From Tolypeutes matacus (Eukaryota > Chordata > Mammalia > Cingulata > Chlamyphoridae), in contig JAKSZT010037307.1 of assembly GCA_026826555.1 (NCBI GenBank), positions 2,991,879 through 3,055,878 of the forward strand: a stretch of DNA of 64,000 nucleotides. The letters are read 5' to 3'. A model generated the notes under the pieces. That model worked only from the letters and a program-made list of their open reading frames with translations. It ran no database searches and was not told where the DNA came from. This document shows, one piece after another, positions 24,419 to 39,573 of the stretch; position 1 is the stretch's first letter; each line of letters starts with the position of its first letter. Position numbers and translations under genes: made by a program.

Positions 24419-24546
24419 AAGAATACAAAATGGGCAAATTTGAAAAGCTCTTTCAGATGTTTTTGAGAGGGAGAATAACAGGATGAAATTTTTATTTTCA
24501 AAGCATAGTTCTTGCATCAGTGAAATATAAATTGGTTTCAGCTTCT

Positions 24547-24660
24547 TTGAGTAATTAAGGAAATGCAAATTAAAATCCACAATAAGGAACTATTTTGTAC
24601 CTGTTAACTTGGCAAAAAGTAGGAATCTATCAATTCCAAATAATGTAACAGGAACTTTTA
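24547..24660 (+). mobile_element. Short sense L1 fragment
   Basis: aaggaaatgcaaattaaaat begins a stretch that follows the well-known L1 ORF2 3' text. Confidence 0.5.
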
Positions 24661-25059
24661 GTCACTATTAATAGAATAATTTAGCTGAATCATTTGGAGT
24701 ATTCCTGTAAAGATGGCAAGTAATGTACCAAGATGGCACATTGCAGTTGAAGAAATCCACTGTGAGGGTCCACATTGAACCCCTGGGACTTAGGTGTGGA
24801 AGAGCGCCTCACGGTTGCACAAGAAGAAGAGGGCCAGGGAAGCACTCCAAGGGCCAACTGTAGTCCAGGCACCTGCCAAGTGCATGAGCCAGAGGGGTAG
24901 GGGGCTCTGAAAAGAGAAGGGGAAGACAGCAGCCCCCTCTCATGCTGTACAACTCATGTCAGGATGGAGACTAAGAGACGCCGGAGGGCTGGAAAGTTGG
25001 AACGCCAGAATGTCCAAATAAAAACGTAACATTTAATAACCTACTTAGCCCCTTTATAA
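24661..25059 (+). other. PRKAR2A intron, nothing recognised
   Basis: Slightly GC-richer intron; no element or exon seen. Confidence 0.5.
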
Positions 25060-25590
25060 AACCTTTTTAAGTTTTGAAATGCACACAGAGAAAACTATAT
25101 AAAGTCACAGTTTAATGAATAATTATAAAGGGAGCATCTGTTCTTGATTACCATGCAGGTCAAGAAATATTTTAATTTGTTTGCTATTCAATTAATATTT
25201 AATGCAAGAATATTTTCACCTCAGAACTCACCTTCTGAGTTCCTTTGTAATTAGAGCTCCTTCCACCTCCCTAGAACTAACCACTATCCTGATTTTTAAC
25301 AGTCATGTGTTTACTTTTCTTTATAGTTTTTACCACTTATGTCTACATCCTAAACAATATGTCCAACTCTTGTTTTTTCTTTTCATTTCTATAATTGAAT
25401 TACACTGTATGTATTCTTTGTGTCTTGCTTCTTTTGCTCAGCGTTTGTCCACATTGTTGTGTGTTTCTATGGTTTGTTCATTTTCAGTGCTGTAGAGTAT
25501 TCCAGTACGTGAATATAAACTATTTATTTACCTTTACGATGAACATTTGGGGTTTTTCTGGTTTTTAGCTGTCACTAACAAGACTTCTCT
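25060..25590 (-). mobile_element. Old antisense L1 3' end
   Basis: Diverged antisense L1 text (tctttgtgtcttgcttcttt, agagtattccagtacgtgaa). Confidence 0.6.
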
Positions 25591-25649
25591 CAACCCTGAA
25601 TCCACCAGATAGTTCTCTTACCTCCTAGAGCAAAGTTTTTTTATCCTCT

Positions 25650-25800
25650 GAACTGTGAGGAAACTCCTCAATAAAATGCTGTAGGGAGTAGTCCGAACCT
25701 TAGTAGAGTTCTTCGGTGATTGAATGAAGCCATGTGCCTAAAGTGCTCACCAGAGTGCCTGCTGGGAGTGAGCACACAGTAACGTCAGCAGCTTCTGTTC
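25650..25800 (+). mobile_element. MIR-like SINE remnant
   Basis: catgtgcctaaagtgctcac and gagtgcctgctgggagtgag follow the 3' half of the mammalian MIR pattern. Confidence 0.35.
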
Positions 25801-26018
25801 TCTTTGTCATGCCTGAGTCTCTCCTGTCCTCCAAGCATACAAGCACATACTCCTTCACCTCATTTTGATTCTACTCCAGCTGCTGCCCTCTCTGTTACCT
25901 TTCACAGCCAGGCACTTTTGAAGTGTGCTCTAAATAATGTGGATTGAGGAAGCCACAAGATAATTTGCTGAGGATTCCATTTATATAAACTAATCCATGA
26001 GGACAGAAATCAGAATGT

Positions 26019-26211
26019 CGGGAAGCGGCTGTGGCTCAATCAGTAGGGCTCCCGTTTACCATATGGGGGGCCCCGGGTTCGGTTCCCGGGGCCTCCTGGT
26101 GAGGGCAGGCCTGCCTGCACGGCGTGGTTGGCTGGCCCGGCGAGCGCAGGCAGCAGGGGGGGGATAAATGAATAAATAAATAAAATCTTTAAAAAAAAAA
26201 AAAAAAAAAAA
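26019..26211 (+). mobile_element. Young Dasypus-type SINE
   Basis: Full-length copy with exact duplication agaaatcagaatgt at 26005-26018 and 26212-26225. Confidence 0.94.
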
Positions 26212-26363
26212 AGAAATCAGAATGTGACTACCTCATAGGGAGTCGGGGGTGGAGGATGGTTTTGTCCAAGAAAGAGCAAGTGGGAACCTTCTGAAGGCTG
26301 TTAGTGTTTTCCTTTTGGACTTGGTTGTAGTTAATAGGAGTGAATATAGATATAAAATTTTAT

Positions 26364-26575
26364 GGGAAGCGGCTGTGGCTCAATCAGTGGGGCTCCCGTT
26401 TACCATATGGGAGGCAGGCCCGCCCGCATGGCGTGGTTGGCTGACCCGGCGAGCACAAGCAGCAAGGGGGGATAAATGAATAAAAACAAACAAATAAATA
26501 AAAATAATAAATAAATAAAAATAATAAAGTTGCTAAAAAAAGCCAACTCATTAAAAAAAAAAAAAAAAAAAGACT
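26364..26575 (+). mobile_element. Dasypus-type SINE with B box deleted
   Basis: gggaagcggctgtggctc start is intact, but the sequence jumps from atatgggaggc to aggcccgcc, removing the B box. The deletion ends share gaggc/gggc bases. A long A-rich tail runs into the assembly gap. Confidence 0.85.
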
Positions 26576-26675
26576 NNNNNNNNNNNNNNNNNNNNNNNNN
26601 NNNNNNNNNNNNNNNNNNNNNNNNNNNNNNNNNNNNNNNNNNNNNNNNNNNNNNNNNNNNNNNNNNNNNNNNNNN
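26576..26675. other. Assembly gap, 100 N
   Basis: Exactly 100 N, a conventional unknown-size gap, placed directly after a poly(A)/A-rich SINE tail. Confidence 0.99.
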
Positions 26676-27179
26676 TAAACAAAATAAAGAAGGCCCCTTC
26701 ACCACTGTCGCCTCTGCTGATCTTTCCCAGCACTCACCACCCCCTAAAACGCCTTTTTTCTTGGTTACTGTTGTATTTCTTCACCTTGGGGCCTTTATTA
26801 CTCTTGACCTACTTGTGGCACTGAGTGTTGGTGACCACATCCTCCTTTCTAAAACTCCCTCCTAAGACCTAGAAACACCTCTCCCTCTTGATGCCTGCCT
26901 CTGGCTCTTCCTTAGTTTTCTTCATGGCTCCCTATCCTTCATCAGCCCCTGTCAAGCAGCTGTTTGTGTAATGCTAGAACTTCATGGGTACCTGCCCACC
27001 ATAGCACAGACACCCCTCAGCAAAGCTGTGGCTCCTCCTCACATGGGGGAGCCATTCTCTTGTGATGATTTGGGACTAGAGTAACTCCAGGATCATCAGC
27101 CTCCATTTGTGCCCGCTTGGAGCTCTCTGTGGTGGTTGAAGGTCATGAAATCTTATCCATGCTCAGAAAAACCAAGGTG

Positions 27180-27530
27180 TGCCTGAACTTTCTTCTCCCA
27201 TATCTGCTTACCAACTCTCTCACCTCCATCCCGCTTATGCTCAAATCTCACCTTCTCAGTGAAGCTCTATCGTATACCATAGCCATCGTCTCCCTCAGAA
27301 CCCTAGATCCCACATTCCCCATTCTCTGCTCTGCTTTTATTTCCTATAGCACCTATCACCTTCCTGCCCAACAGTATAATTTACTTTCTCATTATGTTGA
27401 TTGTTTAAACTTTGTTTATCCTACTAGACTGTAACTTCCATATTTTGTCCACTGATATATCTCACATACCTAGACCTGTGCCTGGCAGGATTGAATTTGT
27501 TGAGTTACCTGAATGACTGGTTTAGCCAGG
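27180..27530 (+). mobile_element. L2 LINE 3' end, sense
   Basis: accttctcagtgaagctcta, ctagactgtaacttccatat and cctgtgcctggcaggattga follow the conserved L2 3' end in order. Confidence 0.65.
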
Positions 27531-27554
27531 TGTTTTAAAATCAAAAGAAAAACC

Positions 27555-27776
27555 GGGGGGGGGGCGGCGGATGTGGCTCAAATGGTTGGGTATCTGTCTG
27601 CCATATGGAGGGACCTGGGTTCGATCCCCGGGACCTCCCGGTAAAATTAAAAAAAAAATATATATATATATATATATAGAAGACGCACATGCTGCCAGGC
27701 TATGTGCGCAGGCGTGTTGCCAGGCCCTGTGCACAGGATAAAGTAAATAAATAAATCTTTAAAAAAATTTTTTTTT
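27555..27776 (+). mobile_element. tRNA-like SINE with extended right part
   Basis: G-run then gcggatgtggctcaaatgg, B box gggttcgatccccgg, an (AT)n stretch, a second short unit and an AAATAAATAAATC tail; aaaacc flanks both sides. Confidence 0.85.
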
Positions 27777-27783
27777 AAAAACC

Positions 27784-29825
<2,042 letters not shown>

Positions 29826-29838
29826 CAGGTAGTGTTTA

Positions 29839-30040
29839 TTTATTTATTTTATTTATTTATTTATTTTTTTAAGATTTTATTTATTTATTCATTTATCCCC
29901 CCCTTGCTGCCTATGCTCGCTGGGTCAGCCAGCCACGCCGTGCGGGCGGGCCTGCCCTCACCAGGAGGCCCCGGGAACCGAACCCGGGGCCTCCCATATG
30001 GTAAACAGGAGCCCCACCGATTGAGCCACAGCCGCTTCCC
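29839..30040 (-). mobile_element. Young Dasypus-type SINE
   Basis: Full-length antisense copy; flanks caggtagtgttta (29826-29838) and cagatagtgttta (30041-30053) are a 13-bp target duplication with one change. Confidence 0.92.
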
Positions 30041-30222
30041 CAGATAGTGTTTAAAAAGAACATTTTTCACTGTCAGGTGTTGCCCAAGAAAGGCTCTGTC
30101 TCAAACCAAAGATGCATAGCCCAGGGTTGTGACTCATTACCTAAGAGAAGCTTTGACCATTTAGAAAGAATTAACAAAACCCCTGTGCCTCAGACGTCAG
30201 GAACCCCCAGGAGTGGAGTGTT

Positions 30223-31833
30223 TTTTCTCTTCCCCTTCTGGAACTCCCATGACACATATGTTGTTGTGTTTTGTGTTGTCATTCAACTCTGAGCCCCTGC
30301 TCAATTTTTTCCATTCTTTTTTCTCTTTGTTCTTTGCTCTCTTCAATTTTAGCTGCTCTGTCTTCGGTATCACTTATTCTTTCTTCTGTCATTTCGAGTC
30401 TGCTGTTCTATGCCTCAAATGTGTTTTTGGCTTCACCTATTGTGTCTTTCATTCCCATGAACTCCGTTACTTTTCTGTTCAGGATTTCAAATTCTTCTTT
30501 GCGTTCGCCCAGTGTCTTCTTGATGTCATTTATCTCTTTAGCTATATTGTCTTTCATCTCATTAATTTGATTTTGTGCTCATCTCACTGATTAGTTCTCT
30601 CAAATTCTGCATGTCTTCTGGGACTTTGATGTATTCCTTTTCTTGGGCCATGTCTTCTGTTTTCTTAGTATGGCTCGTAATTTTTCGCTGGTGTTTAGGC
30701 ATCTGGTTAGGTTGTATTTTACTTAGATGCTCTATCTCTTTCTCTTTTATGGGGTTTTACTGGCAGGAGGTTGTGAGTTACCACAGCTCTTTGATTTTTG
30801 GCTCAACCTTGATTGTTAGGATTGTCCTCCTGGTTGCTCAAAACTGGGCACTGGACCCAGTAATTGGTTGTAGGGTCGTTTCCTAGGGCCTTGGGCAGGG
30901 AGGCTATAGAGGCCAGGAAAAGCCTCTACTATTTATTTTTAATTTTCTTATGCGCACGTCCTTGTTCTGCCAGGAGAGGGCGCTCATTGGCAGATCTCAA
31001 TTCAGTGCCTGGTGGGAGTATATTTGTTGTGACAGAGACCAGATCAATGTGATAGAGCTTCCTGTCTGGGGGCTAAGAGCCTTGTAATTGAAACTTTCTG
31101 AGACAGTTCTCCAGTCTTCTCTGGTAGCCCCCTCCCTTTTCCCAGCTAGGAAATATTTCCACTCCCCTCTGAATCCTCAACAATCAGTCCCTGTTAGTAG
31201 AGGAGGAGATTGGGAGGTTTGTATATCTTTAGCCCCTTGCAGGCTCCAAGGCAAACAATGACGCAGCCCCACACGGCCTGGAAGGGCTCTTGGGACAGAG
31301 ACCAAACCTGCAAGTCAAAAGCAGGGTCAGCCCCAGGCTCTCTCTCCCCTCTCCTGTGGAGTCCTCAACAATTAGTCCAGGCTAGAAGAGAGGGAGGTCG
31401 CGAGGGTCAGATTTCTCCAGTCCTTCCTAGGCTCCCAGGGCAAACCGCCGTGTGGAAGGGTCCATGGGACTCCACAGCCCAAATTTGTGGGTCAGAACCT
31501 GGGTCAGCCTAAGGCTGTGTCCCTCTCTCTCCCCTTTCCGGGAGTGATAGATCCCTGGAGCCCCCTTTGTAGTCACAGGCCCAGAGGCCCGAGAATTCTG
31601 AAGAGTGTGGGGGAGGGTGCCAGCAGCAGCAGTTGCTGCTGGTTCCAACTCACAGTTCTGTCATCGCGATTTCCCTCTTTTGTTCCTCTCTCCTCTGGGT
31701 GGTGTGCAGCCTTCACCTGCTGTCCTAAACCCTAGAAGATCTTTTTCGGGGCTGTTTTAACCTGTCCTCTAGCTATTTTTTTGGAGAAGAGATTCCCGTG
31801 TCTTACTAGTCCGCCATCTTCCCAGAAGTCTCA
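30223..31833 (-). mobile_element. L1 5' portion (5' UTR plus part of ORF1), 3' truncated
   Basis: Antisense L1 ORF1 text (about 30230-30700) is followed by a long GC-rich 5' UTR ending ccgccatcttccca. The 11-bp agtggagtgtt occurs at 30212-30222 and 31837-31847, so the piece looks like a complete insertion although ORF2 and the 3' UTR are absent. The 5' UTR shows two imperfect copies of a block of about 190 bp (about 31205-31395 and 31396-31590). Confidence 0.6.
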
Positions 31834-32134
31834 GTGGAGTGTTATGTGCATAAAATCTTCCAGAGAAAATGGTCTGAAACTCTTCTCACCTCTTAATATT
31901 TTACCATTACCTGAAAGGTGTTAAGATTCAGTGAAGCCCCAGGTAAAAGCCAACTCCTTTGATTAAACCAGACCTCTGGGATTAGCCCATGCAGCTTAAA
32001 GGGAACAGAATCTCTGCAAGGTGAATTTCTCATTAATGTCGAGTGTGCTGAGAAGGGGATACAAGTGTGTGTGACTGGATGTACCCAGCTGTGATTCTGG
32101 AGTCAGCCCGGATCATGTTCTCTGCCTGCTCTAG

Positions 32135-32293
<159 letters not shown>

Positions 32294-32659
32294 TGAATTA
32301 ATACTTTTTTCTGGCATGCAGTATTTTTTCCTATCAGCACACCTTGACTTATTCCACCAGCTCTCACTCACATCCAGGCCTGGACAGTGTGTGTGACCAA
32401 GCAGAGATGGGTGAGTGTGTTCTTTCAGCAAACATCCCTCAGCACTGGCTATATCCTGAGTGGCCAGGTGCACAGAGCCAGGTGCACAAAGGGGGAAACC
32501 CTGCAGTCTGACAGGTCCTTGAAAATGTGAATGACACAGACTGCTGTGTTCAGATAGAATCATCCTTCCTTTTTCCAAGAAACCAGGATCCCAAAGTCTA
32601 ATCTCCTATAACGTGAGTGGATATAGTTAAGAAAGGTTTGCATGAGGGGAATGACTTGA

Positions 32660-32845
<186 letters not shown>

Positions 32846-35800
32846 GTGTGCCATACCGCAGAGTCTTCTCAGTGTGACACCACAGCCCCTTTGGTCAGCC
32901 ACAGAACACACCGGAAAAACAGACACAACAGAACCGTTCCTGCTGTTGCCACCGCTGCCGCCACAGCTATGGCCGTGGGCATTTAGATTACTTGAAAGTC
33001 AGCACTGAAGGATGGGCAGAGGTTCAACCCACGCCCCCACTTTGCTTCTGAAAGTCCATTATTAGACCACTTGTAATGATTACTCCAATCCAGTTTCCAC
33101 ATCTTTGGTTCAGAATGGCATGTCTCTCCAACAATTTAAGTGCCTGATACAAATCCAATCCAAAGTGTAACCATCCTCCTTTCCTTCTCTTGCTGCTGCT
33201 GTTGCTTTTGGAAGTTACCACAGGGTCTGCAGAAACTTGTGGTGTAACTATAGTTACCCTCCCCCAGTTTTTCTCAAGGGAGGAAAACTCCTCATGTCTC
33301 CTTTGAGGAAGTCCACCTTTGTTCACAGTTGTAGCCTTTGGTTTTTTTTTTTACAGTGGGAAGTGGTGGCAGATGTGATGGAGGGTTGTGGTCCTGTGCT
33401 GTCTGATGCACACGTTGCAGTTGTCTCCAAAGCCACAGGTCAGCACCCAAAGCAGACTGACCCATCAGTGGAACCCATGACAGAGCAGAAAATTTGGGTT
33501 CCACATGTTTTACAAGTAGCAGAGTCAGGAAAGGTTTTTCTGGGTTGGGGGTTTTGCATTTTATTTTTTTAGTAGATTTTGTTTCATTTTGTTTTTTAAC
33601 TTCTGTGCAGTTTGCATGAATTAATTGTTGTCCATTTCTAAGGAGCCAGGGTCTGGTGGTACCATCACTTTCTCTCTGAGGCAAATACTTTCCTGGGCAA
33701 CTCTTGCCATCCCTTGCTTGCAGTTGCTTCTACCAGCTAATGGCAGTGTACCAACAAGAGGCTGTGCTGCAAAGAGAGCCCTTTCCTTCTACTCCAGAGT
33801 TGTTGCAAAGCTTTGCTATTGCACCACCAATTTTCAAACCCTTTAAAGAGGAAGAGACTTTTTTTTTTTTTTTTTTTTGAAAAAAATTTTTAAAAAGCTC
33901 TACTTAGGGGATTCCCCTCATACATGTGGCGTTTGTCAGCTGACTCAACATTTATCCTCAAGATCAGCTCTATTTGTTAGTTTTCAAAAATTTGCAACAT
34001 TCACAGAATTTCTGCAATAGCTCTTCTAAGATGAAAAGCCTTTTCTGAGATTCTGGGATATCCCAATTATTGATCCCAAAGGAAGGTAATTTAGCTTATA
34101 TTTAAACTTTTTTTGACTTCCTATCAGGTAGAATTCTGATGAATTATCTTAAGGAACTAGCTATACTTCAGAATAAAAGTTATTTTTCGTCAGAATGGCA
34201 GAGAATTGGATGTTACAGGAGATCCTAGGAGCAGTATGAAATTTGCATAAAGGTAAATTTGAATGTCGTAGCCAAGTTTATATTAAATCAAGAGGCCCTT
34301 TCCAATATGTTTTTTTTTTTCTTTTTAGCTTCTATAACTCAATAAATCCCTAAGAGATTAAATATTAGGGCTTGAGTCATTTCTGTTGTGGATAATGACA
34401 GAACCCACCTGATCATCTTCTGGTGTCCACAAGAACATCTGGTGTCCATGGCCCTCTAATTTTGCCATGGACAGTGTGGCTGAGATTTCCAGTGTGGGTA
34501 ACCCACTATAACCTTGGTAATTCTCCCTGTTTCTTGTGCTGCATGAAGTGATAACAGAAGGACTCTTTGCAGACTGCCCTGGATAACCTGCATTGCAACT
34601 CTCAGAACTGTGAAAGGTTATAACTGATTCCCCAGAACAAGCAGCTAGCACTGGAAAAGGCTGAGTGGCAATCACACATTTTCCCAAGGCCCATCTTTTC
34701 TACAGTGTCACTTTATTATCAAATCCAGAAAGCAGGTCTTGGACTTTAACAGGTAAGAACCACACCTGTTTCCTGCAAAAGTAGCAGGTACATTGGACTT
34801 CAGGAGTGACATGGAGGTCCAGCCCCAGACTGTGAGGCCTCAGAACACCAAGCAGGCACCCCTTCTGCACCCCTCCCCACGCCGTGCCAGCGTTAGTTGG
34901 GACTGCCTGTGAACTCCAAACCCCCAATCACTCCTGCCGGCTGCTAGGGATGGGCCTTCTCATCCCACCTTCTCACACATCCCAGTCTAGTCACCTTCAC
35001 AAAGCCTTCTCTTACACCTCTGACTTACTGATGGTTGCTGTTTCTCATCAAGTTTGAATACTCCTGCTCTAACTGCAGGTTGACATATGGGTCAGCAGCC
35101 CAGACCCTCACTGCCTATGCCCCTAGGTCTGGCTTAAGAAAGGGAGACTCTAAAGGGACCAGTGTGAGTGAACTAAAACAGCCATTACCAGGAGCCCCTG
35201 ACAGTGTTCCAAGTCTCTTTGCAGCATGGGGGATCAAAGGTGGCAGGTGGAGTTCATCTCAGGACCGTGGTGCCTACGTTGTGTCAGGCAAGCCCTGCAC
35301 TGATGGTTGAGCCTCATGAGGAGGAACATGTCTTGGGAGCAGAACCCTCTGATAATTGTTTTCCATTGTTGTCCTCAATGGATTATAGCTTCTTGCTGTC
35401 TTTTTTGACTTTGCTGTTGATTTTAGATGGTAGAGAATGTTCCTGAGAGCCTTGAGGTCCAACCTGCAGTATTGTCCTTCCTTCTGGGCCCCAGTTTATC
35501 CCACTCATGCTTTTTACCTTGGTTGTATTTGCTGAAGGGTTTCTCCGCTTTTGTCCTCTTAGTCGATGGTCCTCTTATGTATGATTGGGTTATATATATG
35601 TATCCTAAGGATTCTCAAAATCAGGATAGAGCTTTTCTTTGAGCAGTTTAATGAGTGAACTCACCAGCAAAGCAGGCAAGAAATGGTTCTCCAACCAGGA
35701 GAGGTCATGCTCTTCCTCTGACTGCCTGGAATAGCTGTTTGTCATGGTGGAGAAGTCAGTGAGAGGGGCCAGTGGCACCCAGGAGCACCCTGGGCACACA

Positions 35801-36610
35801 GCGTTTTCATGTCATGTCACGTTGTTCAAACAGCCCTCTCATTTTGAAAAAACGAAAAAGCAGCTTTGCACAGAGAAAAAGGAAAACTATCCATGAATGT
35901 CATTTTTTTTTAACTTTTGTTTTCAGTTGGTTAATATTGGAATTTTTGTTCTTGACATGCACTTGTAAACCAATCTTGCCAAGATACAAGTTGTTCTGGT
36001 TTTTCACTACAGTTACCTCTTGTTCCTCCTGTCTTGACTGCTGACGTTCCTCAGTGATTCTAATGTCAATTTTATGGGCAGCAGCCTCCCCGTGGGTTTC
36101 CTTTTACATACTGCAGGGCTATCTTTGTACTTTAAAAAAAAAAAAGAGAGAGAAAACTGTCACTAACCTCATGGGGAATTTGCAGAAAACCATCTAGCCC
36201 ACCTTGAGTAAAGGGTAGATTCCTCATTGTGTTTTCTTAAGCTCATTGTAATAATAATAAAAAAATCTTATCAGCATTATTGTGCTACCTCAAAGGTAAA
36301 AATGTTTTAAGGTCTTTTTTTGGTCCTGGGTTCTACATATAGTGTTTGAAATGTCTTTCATTTGGAATTATTTTTTAAATCATTGGGGAGAGTATTATTT
36401 TAACCCATTTTACACTTGTATTTTAATCTCAGAAGAAAAAGTGATTAGAAAGTGATCGATTCTTGCTCTGTAGTATTGAATATAAGAATTCATTAATTAA
36501 TTCATTAAGAATTGAATCATTGTTTGCCATAAACAAGGTTGGTTTTTTAAAAGGAAACTCTTGGGCTCGGCTTTACTCTTGGTTAATAAAGGCTGATAAA
36601 TCATGTCTGA
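32846..36610 (+). other. PRKAR2A: PRKAR2A 3' untranslated region
   Basis: About 3.8 kb of AT-rich sequence follows the stop codon. I recognise no SINE or L1 in it, which contrasts with the flanking DNA and fits a constrained UTR. Possible poly(A) signals lie at 34172 (AATAAA), 34341 (AATAAA), 36256 (AATAAA) and 36585 (AATAAA). The last is followed by a GT-rich stretch and is the best candidate for the distal end. The true end cannot be fixed without transcripts. Confidence 0.7.
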
Positions 36611-36660
36611 GTATCTGGTGCAGCCTTGTGTCATGTGTCCTCTCGGTTCAAGGCTGTAGG
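36585..36660 (+). terminator. Likely distal poly(A) site of PRKAR2A
   Basis: AATAAA at 36585-36590 is followed within about 20 bases by a plausible cleavage region and then by a GT/T-rich element (ctggtgcagccttgtgtcatgtgtcctctc at about 36617-36646). This is the classical arrangement of a mammalian polyadenylation site. Usage is inferred. Confidence 0.5.
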
Positions 36661-37342
36661 CCATCGCAACACTCAACTGACAGATAAGCTGTTGGGATTG
36701 AGGTATGAGGCCTTGAAAATTCAGGAGGCAGAATGGGCATGGGATTTGAGTGTCTGGGATGGCGTGCACATGTATCTAATACACCTCTTACAGGGAAGCT
36801 ATAATCACCAAGGAGGCCTAGTAGAAAATGTCTCCTTTCTGACAGTATTACTTGTATTAGAACCAACAAGAAAACTGTGACAGTCCACTGTACCTGCAGT
36901 TTCTTTCCAGGGGCCAAAGGAAACTTGTTCTACAGCAAAACCATGTCCCATTATGATCTCACTCTTATCTGGGCAAAGATACAAAAGGGCCAAGTGGTGG
37001 GTAAGCATACAGAATACCCACCTGGGGCCTAAGAAACTGGTAGTTGAACCCAGTCAAAGCCAAATCAGTTTTGTTTCAAGGTTTTAAAAATTAAACATCC
37101 AGTTTTTGTGGGTTTGGTGGTAATGTTGCTATGAACAGTTACTTGAGAAGTTCCAGGACAGTGTCAAGATCATGTAGTCCACAGTCTCAACCTTGAAGAG
37201 GTTGCATGAGGATTTTGCTTTCTGGGTCAGTGTGTTCTAATAGGAACCTGAAAATTAATCTCATGAAAGTTACCTGAACATATCCTCAGTGATCTTGACA
37301 AGTCACTTAATTTTATAACTACAGAATTAAAACAATATTACT
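36661..37342 (+). other. Intergenic, nothing recognised
   Basis: Downstream flank of PRKAR2A with no element or gene-like feature. Confidence 0.45.
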
Positions 37343-37669
37343 GGGAAACAAATGTGACTCATGCAATTGAGCTCCTGCTTACCACATGAAAGGTCCCAGG
37401 TTTGGTTCCTGGGGCCTCCTGGAGAAGGTGAGCTGTCGTGATGAGCAGGCACAGCTAGCTGATGCAACAAGATGATGCAACAAAGAGGAAAGACAATGAG
37501 AGACACAACAAACCAGAGAGCTGAGGTGGCTCAAGCAATTGAGCACCTCTTTCCCACATGGGAGGTCCCAGGTTCAGTTCCCAGTGCCTCCCAAAGAGAA
37601 GATGAGCAGACAGCACAAACAAAAAGGGGGAGGGGGAATAAATCTTAAAAAAAAAAAAAAAAAAAAAAA
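37343..37669 (+). mobile_element. Composite SINE
   Basis: gggaaacaaatgtgactcat start, two B-box-like sites (about 37400 and 37575), aaataaatctt tail and poly(A). Confidence 0.82.
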
Positions 37670-39573
37670 TTACTCATAATATGATAAAGGAGATGGGGTT
37701 CGTTTCACAATGCATCACGTTAAGTATGAATTTTGCCTTTGCCCATCTTTTCTACAGACATACAGCATCACAGATGATGGCCACTGAAACCTGTTAACTT
37801 GATTACTTTTGGATGTGCAGATAAATTGAAGTGTGGACCCAGAATATAGCAATCAATTGTGAAGTTCAAATGAGTGTTATCCAAGTTCTAAATTAGAATG
37901 TCAGAATTTCTCTAGATCTGACTCAGCTCATTTATTCCTGGAGCAAACCCTGATGACCAGCTGTGAACATTACTGGCAGTGCTTTTAAACCCAAGGATCC
38001 AGTGACAGGAATGGGGCTGAGGTCTGCCCCGGGATTCTGGGGCCTTTCCTTGAGTGCAAACAGAGCATATCTTCCAAGTTTCTGGACTTGGCAGCTCCAG
38101 ATTCCCATTCCAAGCATGACCATGCTCCCAATGCTTATCATTGCCCTCGGTCCCGCTGCTTTTCTCTGGGCTGCCGTCATCTCTGGACTTGTACAGTGAG
38201 TGGTCTGGACACACCAGCACGTAATGCCCTTCACTGCTCTTGCTCACAAAAGCATCCTGGAGATACTATGGAAGGAGGAAAGCTAGATTTTAGATCTGAA
38301 AGAGGACTCCCTTCAGATAGGGACTCCTCAGAAATTCTTTTTCATGCTAGTCGTCCTGAACATGCTGAAGGTTGGCCAGAGATGCCTTTCTGGCCTAGGT
38401 TGCCTTCTTTGATGACAGGTGCTAAGCATCAAAATGGCTTCTTTTGTGTGACATTTCTGTCCCTCCTCTTTCACTTCTTCCCAACCAGGACACGGGTATT
38501 TCTATAAAACCAGTTATCTGACTTATCTTTTAGTACACAAAGTCAGGCAGTGGCCAGCCTTTCTGGAGACCAAAGGCAGGAGATTGGCTGGACTGGACTG
38601 TAAAACCAGACACTAGGAAAGCCAGCTAGACCAGACTCTTCACGAGTCAGTCATCCGGGCCGAAGGATGGCTTTCTCTAGTCAGCTCGAGTAAAGCAGAT
38701 GAAACAGACTGTACCAGCCAAATCCCTGGCTGTCTTGGTGCTGGGCCCACCCTTCCTCCCTCTACAGAACTACTGCCCCAAAGGGCAAAAGTCGTGCTCC
38801 CATTGGCCTGCTAGACATTCCCTTGCTCGCCAGCTCCTCCAACCACCAGGAGGTGGCAGGCGTATAGATATTTTTTTTTAGCTAGTAAACAGGTCATAAG
38901 GAAGAGAAGCTGAAATCCAGACCCTCCAGATAAGCAAACTGGCACTTCCCAGCATAACATCCAAGCAGGGTTAAAATTGGACATTTTCTTTCAGAATTTG
39001 CTGGTCATAAGGGGACATCTTCAGTACATACTACTTTTCTTGCCTTGAGTCCAGCCCAGGCAGCTGGAGGGTGGGGGCTTTGATACTGAGTTTGGTGCCT
39101 GCACAGCCGGCCAGGAAGAGGCCTCTAGTGCAAGGTGTGTCACCTGGCAGAGCCAGGGATGCATAGGGACAGCATGTATCGGTGGCGCTGCAGTTTGCCG
39201 CTTCAACCAGCAGGGGCCAGAGTTCTCACACTACTTTGGGCCCCTGGATTCCTGTTCCAGGAATGCAGCCATCCTTGTGTCAGGTATTAGCAATGAGGGT
39301 GCACACAGGCTTAGGGACTTCGTTGACCCCAAAATCTCAACCTGGACCTTAGCTATGGGCAGGTTTCTGACAGGGGCTGTTCCCCAGGGAGCTGCAGCCC
39401 AGGGCATGTCTGGGGGGTGGGGGAAAGTGAGGATGTGACCTGGGGACCCCAAGCTTGGGGCACCCCCCACAAAACCCTAATGCCCCAACTCTGGCTGAGG
39501 CTGGCCAGTTGAGGATATAAGGGAACATTTATCTCGGACCACGGCTTTGCCCATCTGTAAAGAAGGCAAGCTT
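37670..39573 (+). other. Intergenic, nothing recognised
   Basis: About 1.9 kb without recognised repeats. Frames up to 139 codons exist on both strands but lack flanking splice sites or similarity that I can see. Confidence 0.4.

Noticed and set aside
38088..38507. 139-codon plus-strand frame in intergenic DNA
   Set aside because: Overlapping frames on both strands are of similar length, and I see no start context, splice sites or similarity to support a gene.
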